Source: Treponema sp.
GTDB taxonomy: Bacteria; Spirochaetota; Spirochaetia; Treponematales; Breznakiellaceae
Direction of reading: 5' to 3'
NCBI GenBank assembly: GCA_031275035.1
Contig: JAISPH010000200.1
Coordinates: forward strand, 1-21,230
Length of the DNA stretch: 21,230 nt
Numbering within the stretch: position 1 is the stretch's first letter; each line of letters starts with the position of its first letter. The notes beneath the pieces are model-generated. The model saw only the letters and a program-made list of their open reading frames with translations. It had not been told where the DNA came from and did no database searches. Shown one piece after another: positions 14,023-21,230 of the stretch. A program made the translations under genes and the position numbers.

Positions 14023-17000
14023 CTAATTCCGGGGGGAAATTTCCAGGATCAGTTCCACCTCGCCCTTGCCGAGTTTGGTAGCCCGGGCTATTTCGTCTAC
14101 GGTCCAGCCCTGGCGGCGCAGTTTTGCCACATTTTCCCTGATCCCCAGGGGGGGCGCCCCCCGGCTGTTTCGTGAGGGTCCCTCTTCTTTGAGGAGGGCG
14201 CCCATCAGTTTAACCTGTTCCTGGGACTGCTTATAAATTTCACTGAGCCGGGTTTCAATATTGGCAAGCCATTCCCGGGCAGCCTGCATTTTGTCGATTC
14301 GCTTTTCAATGTCCGCCAGGTCCGCATCCAGGGTGGAGAGTTTTTCCGAGGTTTCCCGGGCAAGTTCGTTTTTCGCGGCCAGGTCCTTGAGGGAATCATC
14401 GAGGGCCCGCTGTTCCAGGGAAAGCCGGAGCAGCTCGCCGTTAAACTTTCTGACCCCCTCTTCCGCCTCCTGGAGGGATTTGAAATTCCGGTCTATGCCG
14501 TTGTTGGTTTCTTCAAGGATTTGGTTTTTCTTTTCTATACGCTGATACCTTTCCTCCGCATCCGCCAGGGCGTCGTTAAGCCGGCGGATCTGAACCTGCA
14601 TGGCCTGGAGGGTATCGTCGGAAGAGGTAACCTGGACCAGCCTTTCCTCCACGGACTGGGAAGTTGCAATAAGCCGGTTGACGTCCGCCTCCATAAGTTC
14701 AATGCGGCGTTTATCCGAAAGGAAGCGGGTCATTTTGGCGTTAATATCATCCTCAAGACGCTTAATCTTGATGAATTGAGTTTCCAGCTCCGCCGCTTCT
14801 GCCCGGCGCTGATCCAGGCCGTTCAGATCACTGCGGAGATCCTCGATACGGCGCTCCAGTTGAAGCTTTAGATCCTCCGCCTGATCGAACAGTTTGGTCT
14901 GGGCTACGAATTCCTTAATGTGCCGGTCCGCTTCCTTGATCGCCGAATCCAGTGATTTGTACTGTTCGTCGGTCCGGGTGAAAATTTCATTCCGGTGATT
15001 GATCGATTCCTCCCGCACCTCTTCAATGGCGGCCCGTACCGCCGAAAGCCGCTCGTCGCTTTCCGCGGCCAGTTCTCTGATCTTGCGGCGGCCCTCTTCT
15101 ACATCGTTTTCCGCTTCTCTCAGCTGACCGTTAAACCGGGTCTGCCATTCATCCAGTTCCTGCCGGGAACTGTCCATAATACCGGCCATTTCCCCCAGCC
15201 GTCCTTCAACCTGAAGGGCCATATCCTTGAGAACGGTTTCAAGTTCCCGCTGATGCTGCTTGAGGGTTTCTGTTGTGGAGAGGGCATAACGGCCTATTTC
15301 CGCTTTGGCGGAAAGTTCCGCGGCGCTTCGGGCCTCTTCCAGATCCCGGTCCAGTTGTTCCTTAAAAGCCTGGAGGGACTGATCCGCCTGGGCCATCTGA
15401 CCCCTGATGCCTTCTTCGAAGGCGCCGGTTTCCGCCTTAAGGTGCTCCAGCTCCGAAACATATTGATTGTCCAGAACGGAGAGGCGGTTCTTCATGGCGT
15501 CATTAAAAGAAATTTCAAGGTTCCGGCGTTCCGCCGCGGCCTCTTCTCCAAGGCCGGTAAGGCGGCCCTCCAGGGAATCCCGCCATTCGCCGAAGCGGGC
15601 GTCAATCGCCGCGCTCCGCCGGACAAGATCCGCCGCAAAATCATCTTCAAAGAGCTTGAGTTTTTCCGACACATTTTCGCAGGCCCGCTCTTTAAGGGCC
15701 GCCAACTCCTGTTCCACTCCGCTTATGTCCGCCCTGATGGTTTCCGTCGAAGCGGCAAATTCCGCAGCGAAACATTCCCGGCCGGCGGCGGAATCTTTCT
15801 CAAAGAGGGCAAAGTCCCGGCGTACCCGGTTTTCGGTTTCCTGCATATAGATGCGGAGTTCCCCGTCCAGCTTTTTGATATCGTCGGCCAGAGCGTCCAA
15901 TTGTTTGTACTGAACGTTCTGAAGGTTTTGGTATTCCTCCAGCCTTTTATCCGCCGCTTCCAGGGCCCGGCGTTCCGCATCCCGAATCTGAAGCTCCGCC
16001 GCCGCTGCCATCTGTTTCCATTCATCCTGTTGGGAACGGGCCAGGGCGTTCAATTCCTGAATATCCTGTTTCCACTCGTCCCGGTAGAGCTTCTGTTTGG
16101 CCTCTATCCCGGCATGCTCGCCGCGCCATTCTTCTTTATAGGCTTTGACCAGCCCCTGAACTTCAGCGACCCTGGTCCGGGCGCTTTCCTGATACTGTTT
16201 AAGCTTGTCCTCCACCGCTTCCTGAAAGCGGCGTATCCGCTCCATAGCCTGATCCCGCAGTTTCTGCACCGCCGCATCTTCGATTTTATCCGCCCGGGAA
16301 GCGGCCCGTTCCACCGCCTCCTTGAGGGTCTTGTGAATCAGCTCCGTATCCCTGGCAATGCTTGCCGACCTGTCCCTTTCGGCCTTATCTATCGCTTCCC
16401 GGTAAATCTCCACCTGCCGTTCCACGGTTTCCACCGCCTCCCCGAGGGTTTTGCGGATCAGCTCCGTATCCCTGGCAACATTTGCCGCCCTCTCCTTTTC
16501 GGCCTTGTCAATCGCCTCCTGGTGATCCTCCACCCGCCGTTCCACGGTTTCCACCGCCTCCCCGAGGGTTTTGCGGATCAGTTCCGTATCCCTGGCAATG
16601 CTTGCCGCCCTCTCCTCTTCGGCCTTATTAATCGCTTCCCGGTGATCCTCCACCTGCCGTTCCACGGTTTCCGCCGCCGCCTGGAGATCCGATACGGCGG
16701 AACGGACTGCGGCAGTTACCGCTTCGGCGGTTTTTTCCAGGGATTCGGCATTTTCCCGCTCAAACCGGAATTCAAGATCCTTCAGATTCCGTTCCATGGA
16801 TTCAAGCTTGGCCTTTGCCTCCAAGACCCGCCTGCCCGTGGCCTCCACAAAGGCGGACTCATCCCGGATACGGTTCAGGTTTTCCTGAACCTGGGCGGTC
16901 ATCCGTACCAGCTCTTCCAGGGAGGCGTCGTAGGCGTTGAGGCGTTCATCTATTTTGGCTATCGCTTCGGTCTTATCCACCAAACCGTCATCGGCGGTAG

Positions 17001-17235
17001 AAAGGCGCTTCATCAGCTCCTTGGCGGATTTGGTCATCACATCCAGTTCTACCCCGTAGTCCCTGACGGCGGCTTCCTTTTCGGCCACAAAGACGGCCAA
17101 ATCCTCCTTGAGCCGGTCGCCGTACTTCCGCGCATTGTTCACGGAACGGTTGTTCCGGTCCAACTGGCGGTAGAGGATCAGCAGGAGGATCACAATGCCC
17201 AGCGTTAACAGGTTTCCAAAGGTAAAAAAACTCAT
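14023..17235 (-). CDS. Very long membrane-anchored coiled-coil protein (SpiroCoCo-like)
   Basis: A 1070-residue protein with one N-terminal hydrophobic segment (about 7-22) followed by charged residues. It is therefore probably anchored in the inner membrane, with most of the chain in the cytoplasm. Almost the whole remainder is rich in Glu, Lys, Arg, Ala and Leu in heptad-like order, with few Pro or Gly, which indicates extended coiled coil. Residues 189-308 are three near-identical 40-residue tandem repeats. The last 45 residues form a separate small module (VAKLRRQGWTVDEIARATKL) resembling a helix-turn-helix. The size and anchor match spirochaete-specific coiled-coil proteins, whose role is not established; a structural role in the cell cylinder is plausible. 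The start follows GAGGGAG. The HAD gene ends 35 bp upstream, so they may be co-transcribed. Confidence 0.88.
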   Translation of the reverse strand: MSFFTFGNLLTLGIVILLLILYRQLDRNNRSVNNARKYGDRLKEDLAVFVAEKEAAVRDYGVELDVMTKSAKELMKRLSTADDGLVDKTEAIAKIDERLNAYDASLEELVRMTAQVQENLNRIRDESAFVEATGRRVLEAKAKLESMERNLKDLEFRFERENAESLEKTAEAVTAAVRSAVSDLQAAAETVERQVEDHREAINKAEEERAASIARDTELIRKTLGEAVETVERRVEDHQEAIDKAEKERAANVARDTELIRKTLGEAVETVERQVEIYREAIDKAERDRSASIARDTELIHKTLKEAVERAASRADKIEDAAVQKLRDQAMERIRRFQEAVEDKLKQYQESARTRVAEVQGLVKAYKEEWRGEHAGIEAKQKLYRDEWKQDIQELNALARSQQDEWKQMAAAAELQIRDAERRALEAADKRLEEYQNLQNVQYKQLDALADDIKKLDGELRIYMQETENRVRRDFALFEKDSAAGRECFAAEFAASTETIRADISGVEQELAALKERACENVSEKLKLFEDDFAADLVRRSAAIDARFGEWRDSLEGRLTGLGEEAAAERRNLEISFNDAMKNRLSVLDNQYVSELEHLKAETGAFEEGIRGQMAQADQSLQAFKEQLDRDLEEARSAAELSAKAEIGRYALSTTETLKQHQRELETVLKDMALQVEGRLGEMAGIMDSSRQELDEWQTRFNGQLREAENDVEEGRRKIRELAAESDERLSAVRAAIEEVREESINHRNEIFTRTDEQYKSLDSAIKEADRHIKEFVAQTKLFDQAEDLKLQLERRIEDLRSDLNGLDQRRAEAAELETQFIKIKRLEDDINAKMTRFLSDKRRIELMEADVNRLIATSQSVEERLVQVTSSDDTLQAMQVQIRRLNDALADAEERYQRIEKKNQILEETNNGIDRNFKSLQEAEEGVRKFNGELLRLSLEQRALDDSLKDLAAKNELARETSEKLSTLDADLADIEKRIDKMQAAREWLANIETRLSEIYKQSQEQVKLMGALLKEEGPSRNSRGAPPLGIRENVAKLRRQGWTVDEIARATKLGKGEVELILEISPRN
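16321..16680 (-). repeat. Three 120-bp tandem repeats inside the coiled-coil gene
   Basis: The DNA at 16321-16440, 16441-16560 and 16561-16680 is nearly identical with a period of exactly 120 bp. Each unit encodes 40 residues (ETVERQVEDHREAI...ARDTELIRKTLGEAV). The protein units are 189-228, 229-268 and 269-308. The third unit along the protein is the most diverged. Preservation at the nucleotide level suggests recent duplication or continuing gene conversion. Confidence 0.9.
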
Positions 17236-17270
17236 TCACTCCCTCGGGGCGGTTTCAGGTTGGAACGGAT

Positions 17271-17975
17271 CTAGGTTAACACAAAATCCCGTAATTGACG
17301 ATAGTCGGAGAATACAAAATCCGCCTTTCCCCTGAGGTTTCTTTTTTTTGAAGTCCTGGTGAAGAGGGCGGTTTTCATTCCTGTTTTTGCGGCTCCTGCA
17401 ATATCGTAGGGAAGGCTGTTCCCCACGTAGAGAATTCGTTCCGGGGGAAGCTCCATGCGCCGGATAAGCTCCAGAAAGGGCTCCGGGGAGGGTTTTAGGC
17501 GGCCCGTTGATTCGGAACAGATCACCGTGTCCCAAAGGCCGCCCAGCCCCAGGTGTAGTACCTTGGTTTCCGGGGGAAAATCCGAGAGGAGCCCCAGTTT
17601 AAGCCCCCCCTCTTTGAGGGCTTCCAGGGTTTCCCGCACATAGGCGCAGGGCCGTATTTTTTTGAAGAGGGGTTACCAGCCCCGGTAGATAAACCGCTCG
17701 GTTTTTTCCTGAACGCTTCCGCTTTCCGCTTTCAGGCTTTCCGCCATAATCCGGGCCTGGACCGCGTGGAAGTCATATTCGGCGCCGGTTTTATCCGCGG
17801 AACCTGCGGCTTCCTCTCCGGCGGCCTCCGCCCGGAGAACGGTCCGGGCTTTTCCCATGGCGATGAGGAGGGGCAGTTTTGAAATAAGAAACGGAAGCAG
17901 CCGCACATAGAGCCGGTAATTGGGATAAAGGGTCCCGTCCAAATCAAAAGCGACCCCATCCAGATTTTTTTTCAT
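17271..17975 (-). pseudogene. HAD-family hydrolase interrupted by a single in-frame TAA
   Basis: The two halves, 17975 to 17676 and 17672 to 17271, lie in the same reading frame and are split only by TAA at 17673-17675 (after RFIYRGW, before PLFKKIRP). Read through, this gives a normal-sized HAD phosphatase of about 234 residues: motif I DLDGT with D11 and D13, motif II LLSD, motif III lysine in RLKPSP, and motif IV GNSLPYDIAGA. All catalytic motifs are intact. A GAA-to-TAA change would explain the stop. It could be a young pseudogene or a sequencing error. Separate translation of the second half from a GTG at about 17639 would lack the nucleophile. The gene sits tightly between its neighbours in a probable operon. 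The substrate is unknown. Confidence 0.85.
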
Positions 17976-18021
17976 ATTTTTTTATACTATGAGAAACGAG
18001 GCCTGTCCATTGGCTGATGGC

Positions 18022-19362
18022 TTAGGGGTCGAAGGAACCTTCCGCAAAGATACGCACCAGATTGATATAATGACCGGGATACCGGTTTTTGAAGGCGGTG
18101 AACGAAGTTTCTTCGGCGCTTTCAAATACTGCCACCTGGAAATTGCCGTATTCGTTGAAATAGGGAACCAGTACCGCCACATGGAAGTGCTGGCGCATCC
18201 GGGGGAGGCCCATTTCATTGCTTATTGAAGCGAGGTAGATATGGCCCGGCTCGTCTATGGCCAGCGTATAGAGGAGAGGATGTATTCCCTCGGCGCCGAA
18301 TCCGGCGTTGGGCAGGAAACCCGGATAGGGCCGGATCGAAGAACCCTGGCGGGTCCGCATAATAACCGAGGCAAAAGGATTCTTCCGTACCTCAATTTCT
18401 TCCAGGATTCCAAAAGAAGGGGTCCGTAACGCCGCTCCCGCCGCTGCGGCCAGATTACGGGTCCAGTCAAGGCCGAAGAAAGGATCCCGCTGGGCTTCAA
18501 GGGCCCCGGAATAGGAAGAGGTCCGGCTGCCGAAGGGTTCCTTGAGGGGGAGCACCGCCAGCCTGTCTCCCGTAAAGGGCCGGCGGATACCATCGGTTAT
18601 CCACTTGGCAAAGCCGGAACAGTTAAGCCCCGGCGGGCCGCTTTGGACCTCAAGGGTATTGATAAACACATAGCGGCCCTTATCGTCAATGGCGCCGTCG
18701 TCCCGGAAGGACAGTTCCGGCAGCCGTTCCCGTACATGGGCGATAAGGCTCCGCAGATCCCGGTAGAGTTCCGGCATGGGGTCATAGTAGCGGCGGGGAA
18801 ATCTGGTTCCCGCCAGACCCAGAACGGTTTCTACGGGAAGTTCCATGATCCGGTCCAGGGAAACCGGCAGGGGCAGAGAGCGAATCACATAGCCGTCGTA
18901 GACCACCGCATCCATCTGAACCCGCTCTTCATTCAGGGGCCTGAACTGGATATAGGTGTAGGGATCGCTCCTTAAAAAAATCCGAATCCGGGACGCTTCC
19001 CCGGTATCCCTGCGCCTGGTAAGTATCCAGGAGCCCTGGGCCCAGCCGGGGAAGGCATTGTTCCATTCCCGGGCGAGGATCACCATAAATTCGCCGCCCC
19101 CCGTTTCGGTCCGTACCTCAATACGGCCGCCTCCGGGCATGGTATGTATAAAAGGCTTATAGGCCAGCGTTCTGCCGGGGGACTCGGTAAACCAGGTATT
19201 CTTCAGGGAAAGGCGGAGATAGCTGTCGTCCTCGATTTCCCTGGTAGGCAGATCCGCCGCCGGGAGGAAAGGGGGAAAGGCCGGAGGACAGATCAGTACT
19301 ATTAAAAAAAGAACGGCCCCCGGCAACGGAAAACGGTCTTTTACGGCAAAGGGCATACCCAT
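18022..19362 (-). CDS. Secreted protein with NlpC/P60-like Cys/His pattern (function uncertain)
   Basis: A 446-residue protein I do not recognise by name. A basic start and hydrophobic stretch (about 11-36) suggest a signal peptide or membrane anchor, so the body would lie outside the cytoplasm. GLNCSGFAKW at 245-254 resembles the catalytic-cysteine block of NlpC/P60-type peptidases (C248). The later HFHVAVLV (392-399), followed by VAVFESAE, resembles their histidine strand. The order Cys then His is right, but the spacing is much longer than usual, so a permuted, extended or inactive relative is possible. The start has no good ribosome binding site; ATG at residue 3 is an alternative. Its neighbours are HtrA upstream and the HAD gene downstream, all on one strand. 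Confidence 0.6.
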   Translation of the reverse strand: MGMPFAVKDRFPLPGAVLFLIVLICPPAFPPFLPAADLPTREIEDDSYLRLSLKNTWFTESPGRTLAYKPFIHTMPGGGRIEVRTETGGGEFMVILAREWNNAFPGWAQGSWILTRRRDTGEASRIRIFLRSDPYTYIQFRPLNEERVQMDAVVYDGYVIRSLPLPVSLDRIMELPVETVLGLAGTRFPRRYYDPMPELYRDLRSLIAHVRERLPELSFRDDGAIDDKGRYVFINTLEVQSGPPGLNCSGFAKWITDGIRRPFTGDRLAVLPLKEPFGSRTSSYSGALEAQRDPFFGLDWTRNLAAAAGAALRTPSFGILEEIEVRKNPFASVIMRTRQGSSIRPYPGFLPNAGFGAEGIHPLLYTLAIDEPGHIYLASISNEMGLPRMRQHFHVAVLVPYFNEYGNFQVAVFESAEETSFTAFKNRYPGHYINLVRIFAEGSFDP

Positions 19363-19442
19363 CGGTTTATTATCGGCGGATTAGGTCCGCAGCGTAAGAT
19401 CGCTCCGGCCGGGACCGGCATTGAGCCGCCCCGGTTTCCCGG

Positions 19443-20678
19443 CTATTGACGCAGCACCTCTTCCCGGTCCGCCAGAACGATCTCGGTTTTTACGGTTCTT
19501 CCCCCCCGGTTAACCTCGATGGAGACCCGTTCGCCGGGTTTATTGTCCTCCAGGGCCGAGTAAAGATCCGCCAGACTCTCCACGGCCAGGCCGTCCACGG
19601 AGGTGATAATATCGCCCCCCAGGTAGATCACGCTGGAACCGTACTGTACCGGTTCGCTTCCCTGGCGTATTCCCGCCTGTTCGGCAAAGCCGTTCCGTTT
19701 GGTCCGGGACACCAGAAGCCCCGCGCTGAGGGGCAGTTTTGCATAACGTACCAGGGCGGGGAAAAGCTGAACCACCGAAGCATCGATCCAGCCCCGGCGG
19801 ACCTTGCCGTTCTGAATCAGTTCCGCCACCACCCGTTTAGCCGTATTAATGGGTACCGCAAAGCCTATGCCCACGGACCCCCCCGAGGGGGAATAGATCA
19901 TGGTGTTGATGCCGATCATCCGGCCCTGGGCGTCCAGAAGGGGGCCGCCGGAGTTGCCGGGATTAATGGAAGCGTCGGTCTGGATCATGTTTCGGACTAT
20001 GTTTTGCCGGGAAATTTGGATGGGCCGTCCCAGGCCGGAGACGATCCCCACCGTAAGGGTCCGTTCCAGGGCAAAGGGGTTGCCGATGGCCAGCACCTTC
20101 TGGCCAACCTTAAGATTATCCGAATCGCCGAAGGGGACGGTGTGAAGATCCAGGCCGCTGGGAGGATCAAACTTGACCACCGCCAGATCATTCTCCGGGT
20201 CGGTACCCACTACCGTACCCTCAATCTGATCGCCATTAGCCAGGTTGATGAAGACCTTGTACGCATTGGCGATGACATGATTGTTGGTAAGCACATACCC
20301 CCGGGTATCAATGATGGAACCGGACCCCGAGCCCCCTTCCTGGGGAACCGGTTCCAGGAACCAGTTGATGGTTACCGTTTCCGTGGTAATGTTAACCACC
20401 GCTTCGTTCAGCCGTTCGTAGACGGCGATATTTTCCTGTTCGCCCTCGGAAAAGGGAAGCAGGTCCGTCGTATTAAGCCTGAGGGGGGCCGTGTCCTCCG
20501 CCGATTGGCGGAGCTGAAAGTTTCCCGTATCCGAAACCGCCGTTTTTTCCAGAGCCGCAGTTTCCGTCCCCTTCTTGCCGGGGAGGCGCAGAATCCCCAT
20601 GCCCAGGGCAAATAAAACCACAATAAGACCGCTTAGAACAGAAAAGAAGATCACCTGTCCCCGGCTGTACAGTTTCAT
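19443..20678 (-). CDS. HtrA/DegP-like serine protease with one PDZ domain
   Basis: A 411-residue, membrane-anchored periplasmic protease for envelope protein quality control. The start at 20678 is chosen for the GGAGGAG site seven bases upstream; a longer reading from 20729 lacks one. One hydrophobic anchor spans about 9-30. The trypsin-like domain carries the full triad: H134 in TNNHVI, D164 in ENDLAVVKF and S243 in GNSGGP. A single PDZ domain occupies roughly 315-405 (LGGDIITSVDG), as in DegS or HhoA-type proteins and unlike two-PDZ DegP. A shortened copy of the window's intergenic repeat lies upstream. The neighbouring secreted and barrel-like proteins fit an envelope role. Confidence 0.95.
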   Translation of the reverse strand: MKLYSRGQVIFFSVLSGLIVVLFALGMGILRLPGKKGTETAALEKTAVSDTGNFQLRQSAEDTAPLRLNTTDLLPFSEGEQENIAVYERLNEAVVNITTETVTINWFLEPVPQEGGSGSGSIIDTRGYVLTNNHVIANAYKVFINLANGDQIEGTVVGTDPENDLAVVKFDPPSGLDLHTVPFGDSDNLKVGQKVLAIGNPFALERTLTVGIVSGLGRPIQISRQNIVRNMIQTDASINPGNSGGPLLDAQGRMIGINTMIYSPSGGSVGIGFAVPINTAKRVVAELIQNGKVRRGWIDASVVQLFPALVRYAKLPLSAGLLVSRTKRNGFAEQAGIRQGSEPVQYGSSVIYLGGDIITSVDGLAVESLADLYSALEDNKPGERVSIEVNRGGRTVKTEIVLADREEVLRQ

Positions 20679-20741
20679 TGAATTACTCCTCCGGCAGTCA
20701 GAAGTTCCGCAGAACGCCTGCGTCTGCAAATTTCAAGAAGA

Positions 20742-20796
20742 GAGTTGTTCGGAAACTTCAGCTTTCGTCGAACCAAAGGTTCTCGAACAAGTCAAT
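20742..20796 (+). repeat. Shortened copy C of the structured intergenic repeat (upstream of htrA)
   Basis: It begins GAGTTGTTC, like copies A and B, and ends TCGAACAAGTCAAT, close to their GAACAAGTCCATT end. About 47 central bases are missing, including the GGACTTG strand and the CGGAC hairpin. The GAACC/GGTTC stem remains, now with the loop AAA. It lies 63 bp upstream of the preferred htrA start on the opposite strand, and probably within that gene's leader. Confidence 0.65.
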
Positions 20797-20855
20797 AACC
20801 GCCCTCCGCTCTGCGGCGGGGTGTCTTCAAAAGCGTATGCCGTCAGTTAAAGATA

Positions 20856-21230
20856 CTAATAAATCATCCCTATGCCAACGCCGCCAAAACCGCCCAGACG
20901 GGAACCCTCAAACCAGGCGCCGCCGTGGAAGGTGACGACAAAAAATGAAGGCGGAGGGAAGAACTTCAATTCCGCCCCCGCCATGACCGGGCCCGCTCCC
21001 CTGCCGCCGCCGGCAAAGGCAAATTCGGAACGGGCCGAAAGGCCGGCGGTAATAAAGCCATGCTGAAAGAGCAGGCCCCCGGAGACAATGGCCCTGGGGG
21101 CGGCCTCATCGGGATAGCCCCCTTCCCCGGTCCAGATAAAGCCGGGATTGAAGGAAAGGGAGAGGCCGCCATGGGGCCGCCAGCCTAGGGGCAGAAACAG
21201 TTCCACCCCGGTTCCCATGCCGAAGGGGGT
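20856..21230 (-). CDS. C-terminal part of a probable outer-membrane beta-barrel protein (partial)
   Basis: The reading frame is open to the window edge at 21230, so the N-terminus and true start lie outside. The roughly 124 visible residues alternate polar and hydrophobic/aromatic residues and are rich in Gly and Phe, for example SLSFNPGFIW, LLFQHGFITAGLSARSEFAF and FFVVTFHGGAWF. They end in GIGMIY, with a terminal aromatic residue as in many outer-membrane barrels. No family is recognised. It lies upstream of htrA on the same strand, separated by 177 bp that hold repeat copy C and a CCGC/GCGG hairpin near 20805-20815. Confidence 0.6.
   Translation of the reverse strand, partial: TPFGMGTGVELFLPLGWRPHGGLSLSFNPGFIWTGEGGYPDEAAPRAIVSGGLLFQHGFITAGLSARSEFAFAGGGRGAGPVMAGAELKFFPPPSFFVVTFHGGAWFEGSRLGGFGGVGIGMIY

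Noticed and set aside
16321..16680. Regular repeats considered as a CRISPR array
   Set aside because: The units are 120 bp, contiguous, coding and without unique spacers.
14995..17208. Long open frame (737 codons) on the plus strand
   Set aside because: It is antisense to the coiled-coil gene. Its composition is what the reverse complement of a Glu/Lys/Arg-rich coil gives, and it has no recognisable domain.
17271..17639. Second half of the HAD gene as an independent small protein
   Set aside because: It would lack the motif I nucleophile, its GTG start has no clear ribosome binding site, and it is in the same frame as the first half.
19446..20615. 389-codon plus-strand open frame
   Set aside because: It is antisense to the HtrA-like protease, which has a complete catalytic triad.

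Overview
The window looks like a chromosomal segment from a GC-rich, anaerobic Treponema-type spirochaete, possibly close to the termite-gut treponemes. The evidence is a very long spirochaete-style coiled-coil protein with one N-terminal membrane anchor, [FeFe]-hydrogenase maturation genes, a single-chain (alpha2) glycyl-tRNA synthetase and lipoprotein-dependent sugar uptake. The genus is inferred from gene content; no marker gene settles it. I saw no rRNA, tRNA, CRISPR array or intact insertion sequence.

Layout. (1) 1-433: mobile-element debris, consisting of a 15-bp inverted repeat around a hairpin and a decayed transposase fragment on the minus strand. (2) 537-4009, plus strand: a promoter, a leader that can form either a terminator or an alternative hairpin, a small TM1266-type regulator, hydG and hydE. 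This is H-cluster maturation; hydF and the hydrogenase subunits are not here. (3) 4053-6620, minus strand: lacI-type regulator, then glyS. (4) 6621-13867, plus strand: a LacI-controlled carbohydrate (probably polyol) operon. It encodes a binding lipoprotein, two MalF/MalG-like permeases, an FGGY kinase, a zinc alcohol/polyol dehydrogenase and a short-chain polyol dehydrogenase. No transport ATPase is encoded, so a shared one elsewhere is likely. (5) 14023-21230, minus strand: an envelope-associated run consisting of the 3' part of a probable beta-barrel protein, an HtrA/DegP-like protease, a secreted protein with an NlpC/P60-like Cys/His pattern, a HAD phosphatase interrupted by one in-frame TAA, and the 1070-residue coiled-coil protein.

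How the genes work together. HydG makes the Fe-CO/CN synthon and HydE acts on the cysteine-bound precursor. In the polyol operon, imported substrate would be oxidised by one or both dehydrogenases to a ketose that the kinase phosphorylates. The divergent LacI regulator has a clear candidate operator just after the operon's consensus promoter.

The most unusual features are: a 102-bp structured repeat found almost intact upstream of both hydG and glyS, with a shortened third copy upstream of htrA; a candidate attenuator before the hyd genes; a lacI promoter placed so that the mRNA should be leaderless; three near-identical 120-bp repeats inside the coiled-coil gene; and the single nonsense codon in the HAD gene.
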